Shown: positions 49,451-60,049 of the stretch, piece after piece
Layout of the letters: each line of letters starts with the position of its first letter
Position numbering within the stretch: position 1 is the stretch's first letter
Assembly: GCF_000264905.1 (NCBI RefSeq)
Contig: NW_006763137.1
Coordinates: 2,125,796-2,189,795, forward strand
Direction: 5' to 3'
Origin: Stereum hirsutum FP-91666 SS1
Lineage: Eukaryota > Basidiomycota > Agaricomycetes > Russulales > Stereaceae
DNA length: 64,000 nt
Position numbers and translations under genes: made by a program
The notes under the pieces: generated by a model
Told to the model about the DNA's origin: nothing
Seen by the model: only the letters and a program-made list of their open reading frames with translations
The model's database searches: none

Positions 49451-50950
49451 CAGGGCATGCCACGATTATATCCGTGCGAGTACCTGTATCCGTGGGAACA
49501 AGTACCTGTTCCCTCAGAGGCCACACCTGTATCCGGGGTGGCATCCGTGGGAACGGGTATCCATATCCACGGATACAGGTACTTGCCAATGGGCAGGTAC
49601 TCATGGATAGAATGAGTCTACGGGTATCTTGTAGGTACCTGAGGGGTACCCGTGGGTACTGTGGTACATATAAGCTGGGGAAGGGGGTGGAGAGGTACTC
49701 ACCAAATCAATAGCATTGTTCCCAATGACGAGTGGGCCGAATTGCATGAAACCAAGTACAGGGGGCGATGTGGAACATCAACACGCGTCAATCGACCATG
49801 CAACATCACAAATACACACAGAATTGAGTGAGAACGAGCGAATTTACGATAGAAGGTAGCAAGGGATACTCACCAGGTCGATGTCGTCGTTCTCGACGAC
49901 GAAGGGGCCGGATCACATCAAGTCAAGTACGGGGGACGATGCGGGACATCAACACGCGTCGATCGACCCCGCAACGTCACAAATACACGCAAAAATGAGT
50001 GAGAAAGAGCAAATTTACGATAGGAGGTAGGAGGGGGTACTCACCAGGTCAATACCACCGTCCTCGACGACGGGTGGGCCGAATCGCATCAAACCAAGGA
50101 TGGGAGGCGATGCTGGACATTCAAATGCGACGATCGACCATGCAACATCACAAATGTACGCGGAATTGAGTGAGAACGAGCAAATTTACGATGGAAGGGG
50201 CAGGGAGTACTCACCAGGTCAATGTCGTCGTTCTCGACAACGGGTGGGCCAAATCACGTCAAACCAAGTACGGGAGGTGATGACGGACATTAATCCGCAT
50301 CGATTGACCTCGCAACATTGTAAACGTACGCGGAATTGAGTGAGAACGAAGCAATTTACGATAGAAGGTAGCAGGAGGTACTCACCAGGTCAATGTCATC
50401 GTTCTCGACAACGGGTGGGCCAAATCGCGTCAAACCAAGTACAGGAGGTGATGACGGACATTAATCCGCGTCGATTGACCCCGCAACATTGGAAATGTAC
50501 GCGGAATTGGGTGAGAACGAGCAAATTTACGATAAGAGTGGGAGGGAGGTACTCACCAGGTCCTAAGTACCATCATTCCCAACAATGAACACACCAAATC
50601 TCTTCAACAAAGTACCAATAGATATAGAAACCAGTGCCTAGAATAAGCATCACCACCATGGACAGAAACACGACGTGTCAACTCTGTCGATGGTGGTGTG
50701 TGCTCGGAGAAGAGTGAGGAGAGATGTGCCAGCAAAGCATCACTGGATGCACGTCTGGCCTCCGGCAAATTCCGCCGCGATATGGCAGGTACTCTCCCAC
50801 GGGTACCTGTGGGACCTGAAGCACTACCTGTATCCGTGCAACCACCCGTGGGAACGAGTATCTGTATCCATGGATACAGGTACCCGATGGTGTGCCTTAC
50901 GAGTATCCGTTGCAGGTACTCACGGGTCCTGGTACTCGTGGCATGCCCTG
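49451..50950. mobile_element. Non-autonomous hAT-type transposon, 1500 bp
   Basis: The element is bounded by a perfect 15-bp terminal inverted repeat, CAGGGCATGCCACGA at 49451-49465 and its reverse complement at 50936-50950, and by a perfect 8-bp target duplication TCTCAGAG at 49443-49450 and 50951-50958. The CAGGG start and 8-bp duplication are typical of the hAT superfamily. Subterminal regions on both sides carry many short words (GTATCCGTGG, GGTACCCGTGGG) in both orientations, as expected for transposase binding sites. There is no transposase frame; the interior is a 171-bp tandem array. Confidence 0.9.
49697..50563. repeat. 171-bp tandem array, five units plus a partial sixth
   Basis: The word ACTCACC starts at 49697, 49868, 50039, 50209, 50380 and 50551, giving a period of 170-171 bp. 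Units share GTTCTCGACGACGGGTGGG-like, GCAACATCACAAAT and GAGCAAATTTACGAT blocks. Read on the minus strand each unit has an open frame ending VVENDDIDL followed by GTGAGTA, a consensus 5' splice site. As 171 is a multiple of three, frames stay open across units on both strands. Confidence 0.9.
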
Positions 50951-50958
50951 TCTCAGAG

Positions 50959-51769
50959 CTCTCAGAGCGTGGGTTCAGCTATCAAACCTAGGGTGGGAAA
51001 ACACACCAGCTATATAGCAGATCCTGGATTTCCTGATGTAGGCGAACTTCTACCCAGTATGTGAATACCCACAGAGGCAGGTGGAACATTGTGATAGTTA
51101 CCACCCCTTCATCCCCGACTTGCTCCAACGGGAAGAGGAACAAGCTGTGGCCCTTACGATGTACCAAAATAACATGTCCATGGCAGCTTTTGAGTTATTC
51201 AAGGGTAGGAACATAGAGGGAGAAGAGCATATGGGCCTGGTTGGATGTAGTGATGATTCCCGGCTCCTTTGGAGAAGAGGTCAGCACGCTCGAGGAGGAG
51301 GGTGGATGCGCCGATGGACGGTACTCAAAATTGAGGAAGGAGTGCACAGATAGAGGAAGTGCCGGTAAAATGACACTATAAATATTGTGTGGACGGGGAG
51401 GATCTCTTGGAGAGCATCAAGTACAAGGCTATGTTCCATGGTCGGTTTTGTTTCTGCTAATTGTCTGTTAGACTAGGATTGGGGCTATGAGCTCTAGGTT
51501 GAGACTTTTCGCAGTCAGAACACGGTCACAGCAAAATGTGAATGGTGGCTCGTCGCTTTCCCATGTATATTACAGCCAGGGTAGGCTTGCTCCATGTCGA
51601 CAGTCGCTGCACAACACTTGCTTGAGTTTATTCTTTCATGTTTATATGAAGATACATCATGTAGTTAGGTGTGAATCTGTGTGATGATAATACATGGGCT
51701 TCGGGATACATATACAAGGTCTTGGAATTCCGAGATGGTTTAAAGGCAGTTCCACGTGACCCTAACCGG
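50959..51769. other. Spacer with a weak small frame
   Basis: An open frame at 51081-51353 on the plus strand contains QREEEQAVALTMYQNNMSMA and might be a transposon remnant, but it has no context to support it. No other feature was seen. Confidence 0.3.
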
Positions 51770-51772
51770 TAC

Positions 51773-51893
51773 CTAACCTGCCAAATGAAGGTCTCCGAAG
51801 GTGCTGCTTCCTAACCGGTACCGAACCAGTACCATACATGGTACAAAACATTTTTGGTACCAAACCGAGGTTCGGTCCGCCACACTAATGCAT
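51773..51893. repeat. GGTACC-rich terminal region of an unidentified element
   Basis: A cluster of ACCGGTACC, GAACCAGTACC and GGTACCAAACCGAGGTTCGG words abuts the C-terminal end of the pogo transposase at about 51893. Clusters like this are typical of transposon subterminal regions. No matching second end was found. Confidence 0.4.
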
Positions 51894-54805
51894 ACCTTCT
51901 CCAGTTGCATGCACATCCACATCAACTCAGCCCAACTAAGCTCATCACTATTGTCTGACTCCATGTCCTCAACATCATCGGCCTTAATAATCTCCCCGCA
52001 CTGCACAGCCAACTCGTGCTAAACAAGTGCAACGATATCCTTTTCCCCTTCAGGGAACTCTTGCATATCCACATTCTCGCGCTCAGCAGGTGGGTCCAGC
52101 AGATCTTCGAGTGTCGCCACATCGTGTCCTGGAACGCGGTCGTGAAGTGCCTGTATGGATTCCATCAAAGCGGACTCAAGCTCCGAAAGCTGCGAAAGGG
52201 CACGGGCTGCAGATCGGGGAGGTGGGGCACTCGGGGATATGTTGACTGGCTCCGGCATGACAAAAGGAACAGCTGCGAGTGCCTCAACTGCCTCGAGTGC
52301 TTTCTCGCAATTACCTTTGGCCTTCATGACTGCATCTAACGCAGGTTTCCAGTGATCCGGAACGTATCTGCCGCCAAGCACATCTTGCAGTGCTTCTTCG
52401 GCTTCTGGCAGGGTCATATTGCTGGATTGGGCAAACTCGCGTACAATATCCCATGCATCCACCTCTAATCTCGCCGCGTCATTGAGATCTGAGTTCGACT
52501 CTGAGTCTGAGTCCAAACCCGCGAGTGCAGCAGAAGACGTCCTGAACGTATAAACATTAAAATCGGAATCAACACAAAGCAAAAATAGATAAACAAACAC
52601 ATGACAATATCTTTGTGTGATCCCAGCAGTTCCTGATTGTCACCTCTGACACAGCTTCCCACGCTGTCCTCACCATGCATATTGCTTCAAGGATATCAAT
52701 CTTGTAAATGTCCTCAGCTCCAGCGGCATCCAACTCGATTGCGCGAACACATAGTTGGCGACAATAGTGTACCTTGAAGCACCGGATGATGCCGGCGTCG
52801 AGTGGCTGTACATAGGAGGTCATATTCGGCTTGAATGAAATCAATTCAACATTGTGAGGGACGTATGCAATGTTGTGTCCCGAGAAGTTGTCGACTGTGA
52901 ATGCGACGTTTCGGCCCTGATTACACATTCTCTCATCAAACTCTCTCATGTAGCTAAAAAAAAGCTCAGTGAGAAGATGTCCGAGGACCAGAGAAGCAGC
53001 ACAGCATGGGACGTACTCTTCCATCAGTTCTGATGTCATCTATGCCTTCTTGTTGTTCCGATAGCGGAAACCAAGCAATTGAGGATCTTGACCTTTGAAG
53101 CAGCGTGGGCTCTTGTATCGACCGATAAAGAAGATAGGATATTTCTCTGTTCCGGTAGCGTTACAGAGAAATCCGAGCGTGATACAGAATTTATCTTTCT
53201 TCTTCCCACTCATCTGCTCAGTGGATAAGTGGTGCTGGGCAGCGAAGCTGCCCAGCGCCGATCCGCGTATGTAAGCATGATTCCCGCTGCCGAATGTTGC
53301 CGCGTCCGAATATGGGTATTGTGGTGTTTTTCGCTCTACTTTCCTGTCACACACGCTTTATCGGTTGTGTTTGCTCTACAACCCATTTTCATCCAAAATT
53401 AGATACTCAAATAGTTTGATCTCTATGTATTTGTGTCTCTCAAAGTTTGTTGGATTTTCTGAACATCGGGGCTGGGCTCCCTGCAATGATTTCGCACCAT
53501 ATCATGTGTGGCAATTGAGAATCGGCGTCAGCCACTCGTGCAAGTCGCGTTTGTGTGGTTCGCGCCGCGCACTTTCAGCCACTTCTATTCATACTTGCCA
53601 CATTGACCTCGAGCTACGGAAGGAGTTGCTCATTAAATTGTCTAATTTCATTAAGAGGATATCTTGACAAGAAGCTGTAGCTTGATATTCTCCGGACAGA
53701 TTTCTTATGATGTAGGGTAAATTTCATCCTCGACCTCTAACAAGTACCAATAACGATGGCATATTGTTTAAAAGGCTTCCGAAAAAAATTTAACCGGAGA
53801 ATAGTAAATGATGGCATCTGTAGTATTATCTTCAGATTTTAGCTGGTGATTTCAGACAGACCATGTTTCCGTAGCTCAAGGGACATTCAGGGGACAGCGC
53901 GTTGCGTCCGTAGAGGCCAAAAGAGGCCAAAAGAGGTTGACAGTTCAAGCTCCGACGGTCAAGGATGGCGTGGGAGTCTGCTGCCGGGCAGCTGCGCTGC
54001 CCAGCACCAGGATAAGCCACGATCGGGAGGCACGCTGCAGCCACAGCATTAGTGTAATGTACGCAGTCTTAGAAATGACAGACTTACAATGGAAAAAGGA
54101 TGTTTCATCCCAATTGAAGATATCCTTCTGCTGGAAATCTCTCAATTTCACAGAGAGATGAGCGTGCTCAATCTCGACAGCCTTCAAGTCAACTGATACA
54201 GCCTCACCATGATGTCGGTGCTCCTTGAGGTTGTACGCACGGCAGAAGGACTGCACCCATCCGCCAGCTGGCAATCGCTGATTCTCCGGGACGTGCAGAT
54301 CCTCCTCAAATTGTCCTCTCTTGATCCACAGCATGTGACCATTCACGATCTCACCTCGCTGCTGCATGTGATTGACCCAGAGTACGAGACAACGCTCAAT
54401 ATCAGGGCGAGTGACTATACGAGGACGCTTCGTGGATAACGCTCTTGGATTACTCGTGACTCGAGCCTCGAGCTCACAACACATTTTGAGCTTCTTAGAG
54501 AGTGTGCTCTGACCAAACAATAGTGCACCCTCTGGACAAGTCTCAAAATAAGTCACAACATCATCTTGTTTGATATCAGGATGCTCGTCAATATAAGAAA
54601 ACACCCGGATCCAGTCATGCAGTGTGAGATTAGAAGGATGGGTCTGGCCCACGGGCGGCTGAGCAGATGACCTCGGAGTACTCGTAGTGCTCCTTGGCTT
54701 TGGAGTGGGCTGTGGAACTGCAAGAGGGGTTTGCAAACGCTCTCGAGGTTTGCGAGTAGGCTTGGAGCTAAGGGTCCAGGTAGAGAGCAGAAGAACAGGA
54801 GACAT
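51893..54805 (-). pseudogene. Pogo-type (DDE_1) transposase, interrupted by a MITE and two stops
   Basis: The frame starts at 54805 and encodes an N-terminal CENP-B/Tc5-like DNA-binding region (RPDIERCLVLWVNHMQQRGE) and a DDE nuclease: first Asp in FNWDETSFF (~54107), second in FTVDNFSGHN (~52893), third in VQPLDAGIIRCFK (~52799), with MSGKKKDKF and FIGRYKSPRCF between. Introns are likely at about 54035-54087, 52952-53025 and 52542-52607; frame across the first is kept only with a weaker donor. It is broken by a 780-bp MITE at 53230-54009, a TAG at 53040-53042 (tryptophan in relatives, NNKKAWMT) and a TAG at 52019-52021 before HELAVQ. The C terminus is acidic and helical. These enzymes cut and paste at TA sites; this copy cannot. 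Confidence 0.85.
53230..54009. mobile_element. 780-bp MITE nested in the pogo transposase
   Basis: The insertion is flanked by GGATAAG at 53223-53229 and 54010-54016, a 7-bp target duplication. Its ends are inverted repeats starting TGGTGCTGGGCAGCG (perfect for 15 bases, about 27 with two mismatches). Removing it and one GGATAAG joins PPDRGLS to LSTEQMSGKKKDK as RGLSTEQM, so the junction is exact. The left end itself folds as a perfect hairpin (GCTGGGCAGC, GA, then AGCTGCCCAGC). No convincing frame is inside. The superfamily is not clear from a 7-bp duplication. Confidence 0.9.
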
Positions 54806-55095
54806 GTTAAGCTGAAGCTCTTTGCAGGATTATTCACTCGGGGACTGTCTCTATTATACTTATACCACTTCATTTGAGCCTTGCTTGTGCACAAAGGAAA
54901 GTGCATGCATCAACACACACGAGAGGGCCACAATCTAGCTATCAAAGCATGAAGAAGATGGAGAAGTAATGTAGAGGACATTAAGCCTCGTTGGCGAGAT
55001 CTGATCGAGATCAGATTGATTCCATAGCAACATAATGAACGTAAAATTTAATTATCTTATGCCGTACGGGCTTATTCCGTATGAGCATTTCAACT

Positions 55096-55590
55096 GTATT
55101 GGGCCACAGTATAATCACAGAAACACTGATTTACACGTTTTTTCCACCATTCTTGTTGTGGTAATTTAGTTTAAATGTATATAAACATTAATCGAGCACC
55201 AGAACTGCCGCTGGTGGACAGTGTAAAAAGCAAAACCATGTATTTGATAGGGGATCAGGTGCACAGGTAGTATTGGGGGTGTATATGGTCCAGCTCTCTC
55301 TCAAATGCAGTGCGATCATGGTGTGGTGTGGTACAGGGCTAGAGTACATTGTAATGAATGTTTCTGGGTAATTCACCATGGCATACCTGGTCTGTGTGAT
55401 ACAGTAAGTATGGAAAACATCGGTCTTTGGCTGTGAATGGCCAATTCTGCAGTGTGTGTGTGGATTTCTGAATATAATTGAGGAAGTTTGAGACCAATCC
55501 CCGTCAGAGATAAGCTCTATATATCAAAAGGTAAACGTCCAAAAAAATCGGAAGTGATCAGCTACCCTATACCTCTCAAAGTGTGCAGAG
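55096..55590 (+). repeat. Repeat R1, 3' half, left arm of a palindrome
   Basis: Starts GTATTGGGCCACAGTATAATC and ends ACCTCTCAAAGTGTGC. It is the inverted partner of 55651-56145, with about 500 bp per arm and a spacer of roughly 60 bp. It matches 43880-44238 in direct orientation. From 54806 to 55095 there is no supportable gene. Confidence 0.85.
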
Positions 55591-55650
55591 TGTTGATTTG
55601 GAGTGTGCAAGTAAAGAAAGATTAGTCAAATGTCAGTATCAGTATAGTGA

Positions 55651-57080
55651 GCACTTTGAGAGGTATAGGGTAGCTAATCACTTCCGACTTTTTTTTGGAC
55701 ATTTTCCTTTTGATGCATAGAGCTTAGTCCTAACGGGGATTGGTCCACAAACCTCTCAATTATATTCAGAAATTCAAATACGCTGCAGAATTGGCCATTT
55801 ACAGCCAAAAACCGATGTTTTGCATTTTTACTGTATCACACAGACCAGGTATGTCATAGTGGATCACCCAGAAACATTGAATATGATGTAATCCAGTCCT
55901 GTATCATATCGCACCATGATCACACTGCATTTGAGAGAGATCTGGTCTATATACACCCCCAATATTACATGTGCACCTGCTCCCCCATCAAAAACATGGT
56001 TTTGCTTTTTCCACTATCCACCAGCGGCGGCTCTGGTGCTTTTACAATGTTCATATACATTTAAACCAAATTAACACAACAAGAACGGTACCAAAAACGC
56101 GTAAATTAGTGTTTCTGTGATTATACTGTGGCCCAATACACTGTTTTGCCCCCTCAGCACCCCACAATTAGTGCAGGACAGTTTTGACTAGTGTTGCACC
56201 GTAGATCGGCTTCCCAAACATCAAAGTATATTGTCCAATCATCACTTCAACACCACAAGACATTCTAACCATGGCAATACCCCCAGGGTAGATGTTCTCC
56301 TCCTCCTCCCCCAGACACGGCACCACTACCAAGGCCACAATCATTGTTTTTGTGCCCGGTGTGCTCCCCATCACTTAGTATTGATATAGTACTACCAGTG
56401 ACAGCAAAAACCAAGGTAATTGAACCGCTATATCCCCAGTTCTGGCCTGCCCACCCCCTTTTACCGTAATAGGGTAATATCTTGCCGACTGTTTATGCTA
56501 TAACTTTGGAATGAATTGACCGATTCCTTCCAAAATCGATTTGCACCATCTTATACATTTATCAATGTTTATCAAATAGTCAGAACTCCCAAAATCGACC
56601 TCCTTCATGTTGCCAAAATTGGGCCACAATTTAAATTTTATATGTCAATTCCATTGAAATGACACCCGGCAATGTGATCCCTTCGTCCTAACTCACAAAA
56701 CTCGCAAAGTTACCGAAATACCCCCAGATCACCCTGTTTCCCCTACTGATCTACCCCCAGGTATCCAGTACCCCCACCCTAGCATCCCTACTATTATTCT
56801 ACTATTTTCCCGTATTTGTATCGGCCACCGTTCCATCCCTATTCACCCTGTGATCATCCCTGCCCATATTCCCCATTTTATCCATACATAACCCAGCCCG
56901 TTTCATCATATACACCCTACCTACCTGCCCTACCCATTTCCCAGTACCCCTACCCCATCCCCTATCCCCTACCCTACCCCCAGGACCACCCCTATACACC
57001 CTACCCCATCACCCTGGGCCACTCGGCCATCCAGAATCACCCCCCGGCCGCCCCAATGGCCATCCCAGTACTGGCATTTA
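55651..57080 (-). repeat. Repeat R1, longest copy
   Basis: The most complete copy of R1, 1.43 kb, in reverse orientation. It ends in a GC-rich border (GGCCGCCCCAATGGCCATCC, then CAGTACTGGCATT at 57080). Its first 500 bp form the right arm of the palindrome centred near 55620. No intact frame is present; degenerate frames such as MIVALVVVPCLGEEEENIYP are shared in part with copy 1 (IIVTLVVVLGLEEEEDNIYP), so R1 may once have coded for a protein. Confidence 0.85.
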
Positions 57081-57123
57081 TTATTATTTTCCTGAGGAAG
57101 AATTGTAAAGGAATCTGGACCCG

Positions 57124-58030
57124 GGGCTTGTCAGGAAGTGTCAGGCGGTGTCAAGGACTTCCCCTGATGATTATATCATGGTACAAGTGAGTGGTCCCTA
57201 GGGAGGCTCCTGGCGCTTCACGGCGCAAGGTTTTTAAAACAAAGTAAATTAATGTACTGTATTAGTTCAATCGGGACATCGTCACCCACATGTTACTGAT
57301 TTTGTCGCGACCACTGCGGACTTCTAAGCTGTGTTGCTTAGATGAGCGGCTAAGGCCGAACGTAAAAACCCTAGACACTGGGTTACGTGAGATCGGACTA
57401 CATTGGTAGTATCCGAAGGGTGGTTCCTAGGTCAAGATCGCGGCTGGTGGCGTGATCAAGAGGTGGGCGACCGGAAGTCTAGTCTGCACTCGAGTTTGGC
57501 GGGGTGTGCCGAACGATGGAGAGAGAACCAAGATAACGAGTATATTCCAAGGAGCCTTGTGGGCGTGGAGATAGACCGAGTAGGTGTAGTCGAAGTTGGA
57601 GTTGGTAACCGTACCAAGTGCAACAGTGGGCTGGTAGACAAGTGTCTTTGTACCGGGTGACTAAGAGGAGGATCAGGTTAAGGGAGTGAAGGTGGGAGTA
57701 CCAAAAGTATACATACGTAGAAGGGGAAGGGACGCGTAAGCGTGGGAACAAAGTATCAGTAAGCAAGGGAAAAGGATCAGTAAGCCAAGGAGAGGACGCG
57801 TCAGCGCAGGGTAAGCAGAATGAGTAATAGTACAAGAATAGAGTGAAAACCGGAAGAGTGGAGAGGCATGGGTGTACGCGTAAGTGTCTGTAAATATAGT
57901 CCGGACATCCGTAGGAAACGAGTCAACAGAGAGGAAAGAGGAGAGGGAACCGGGTCACGAGCGATAGAGGAAGGAAAATAGAGGAGGATGAAGAAAAACA
58001 AATAGGCCATGTCAGGACGGTCATGACAGA
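57124..58030 (+). mobile_element. Possible remnant of an LTR element
   Basis: 57124-57399 begins TGTCAGGAAG and ends GGACTACA, so it has TG...CA borders, and it is followed by TTGGTAGTATCCGAAGG, which could be a primer-binding site. A second TGTCAGG begins at 58014 after a purine-rich stretch (GAGGATGAAGAAAAAC), as at a 3' LTR start. The two putative LTR starts match for only a few bases, so this is weak. The interval is more GC-rich than its surroundings and has no intact frame. From 58031 to 59032 I see nothing that I can support. Confidence 0.25.
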
Positions 58031-59032
58031 TTTTGCCGTTACAAGGTGGGAACTGCTACAGTGGTATTTCACAGACAGTAGACCTATAATCAGAACCACG
58101 ATGTACGTACATACTACAATACAAAAACTGGACATTTAGCTGGTTTGTTAGATCTAGAGACAGGTACTGATTGGTCTAGGCATTCTATTCCTAGACCTGA
58201 TAGACGCTTGTCGATTGGCCCGCTAACACTCGTCAAGGCATCAATTTCTATTCAATAGGAGCCGAACAAGCTCACTTATGTATTCACAACGTTCATGCAC
58301 TTTCAGGAAAACAATCTCTAAATGCATAGAAATGCATAGATTAATCGAGCTTAACCTTTTCTTTTCATCTGTAGATCATTAACCCTTTTTTCGTCAGTTA
58401 CCAACTCAGATGAGAGAGCGGTAACTGCATTGCGCTATCCTATTTTTGACTCTGTCCTGCATATTCTTATCCAGTGCCTTCTCATTATTCTGACCTATGC
58501 CAACTGCAATCGAGCATATGTACAGCCCATACAGCCCATTGCTGTTCAAACTTCACTACCACCAACTAACATTGGGATTCGTTTTATCTCCCTGTAACAG
58601 AAGACAACGAGCAGTGCGGACATATTCTTGCACCTGGGGCACTCAACTTTGAGTATGCTCTCACAGGTGTTGAATACTGGATAGACCAGTCATCTTCAAT
58701 CCCGGCCATGACTCAATTATGTACACAGACCAACAAATTGATTGTCCACCCCTAGTCCAGTTTCAGCTCTGATAAAACTGTGTTGAATTGAATGTCACTG
58801 TAACTTATATGTATGAGGTATGAATGTGTAATTTGTGCATAGACAGAGTTTCGTGGTTATAGTATCAGTATTTGGCTACAATAGAGGGTGGCACCGGTCA
58901 TGTGATGCTGACTGCGTTGAATGCGTACATATTGTGCTCTCTTCCGCAATGACTCTCACGACAAACAACTTCAGATTCACATTGCACATACTCTTTGGTC
59001 TCTTACCTGTCTATTTACACATTCAAAATTCC

Positions 59033-60049
59033 ATGCCCGCTCCAACAACACCAACTAAATGAGCACAGATCGTCACTTGGAAGGCTGAAGGCCGTACAAA
59101 TGAATAGATCACACATCAGCTCAGGATCTCAACACGCACTATACACAGTCTCAACGCCAAATGTACTCACACCCAGAGCTTCTACCCAATATCTCTAAAG
59201 TCCGGTCGCAAGCCCAAACTAACTGTACGGGATCGAAAGTTTGCCATGCGCAAGCTCAAATCTGGTCAAATCGACAACCCAACAATCCTCCGTGAAGAGT
59301 ACTTTCCACATGTCTCAGCTCGGACCGTTCAATGCACCCTGAGAAAGGGAGGCCTCTGTGCTTACACACGACATGTTGTCCCACTTCTTCGGAAGGAGCA
59401 TCGGAGAGCACGAAGGAAGTAGGGAAAGGATCATGAAGATTGGACAGAGGAGCAATGGAAGTTGGTCTGGTTCTCAGATGAGGCAAGATTCGAGCTGTTT
59501 GGGTCGGATGTAAGGAGATGGGTCTGGAGAAGGCCTAGAAGGGCATTAGATCCACGGTACACAAAGAAACAGGTGAAGCACGGGGGTGGCAGTGTTATGG
59601 TATGGAGTGTGGTGACACCATTTGGGATTGAAAGGCTCGTGCGAGTTGAAGGAAACATGAATGCGGCTCAATATAAGAGAATTTTGGAGGAAGGGTTGCT
59701 AGGGACTGCCAGAGATTTTGGGGTAGATCTCAGCTCATTCATCTTCCAGCAGGACAATGATCTAAAGCACAAGGCACAATGACTCTGGCAGTGGTTCGAA
59801 AAGCAAGGTCTCTCTACACTCGTCTGGCCAGCTTCGATGGCTGAATTCAACATTATTGAGAATGTCTGGAGTCATATGAAAGCTTGACTTTGCTCTCGCA
59901 GCCGCCCTCACAATAAGGAGCAGTTGTGGAAGATGTTGCAGGAAGAATAGTACGGGATTGATGTCCGCTATATACAGACCTTATACTCCTCTCTTCCCTC
60001 TTGTATCCATGCCCTCGTGAAGGCAAAGGGTAGTAATATTCCTTATTAG
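59033..60049 (+). pseudogene. Tc1-type transposase with six in-frame stops and no frameshift
   Basis: A 338-codon frame runs from ATG 59033 to TAG 60047-60049. It has an N-terminal helix-turn-helix region (QIVTWKAEGRTNE, SGRKPKLTVRDRKFAMRKLK), then the DDE core: VWFSDEARFELFG (first Asp), KHGGGSVMVWSVVTPFG, FIFQQDNDLKHKA (second Asp) and FNIIENVWSHMK (Glu). Stops are at 59060 (TGA), 59105 (TAG), 59420 (TAG, in RRK-GKDH where relatives have W), 59780 (TGA), 59885 (TGA) and 59948 (TAG). Not one indel breaks the frame over 1 kb, so decay was by point mutation to stop codons. Length is normal for Tc1 transposase. Terminal inverted repeats were not found. Confidence 0.9.

Noticed and set aside
49697..50563. 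CRISPR-like or centromeric array
   Set aside because: The period is 171 bp with no short repeat/unique spacer structure, and the array is bounded by hAT TIRs and TSD. The similarity in length to alpha satellite is coincidence.
57403..57660. 85-codon plus-strand frame
   Set aside because: Tryptophan/glycine-rich with no domain; it lies inside a doubtful LTR remnant and is probably chance.
59033..60049. Alternative genetic code or stop readthrough to explain six stops
   Set aside because: Ordinary genes in the window use TGA and TAG as terminators, and two different stop codons are involved.
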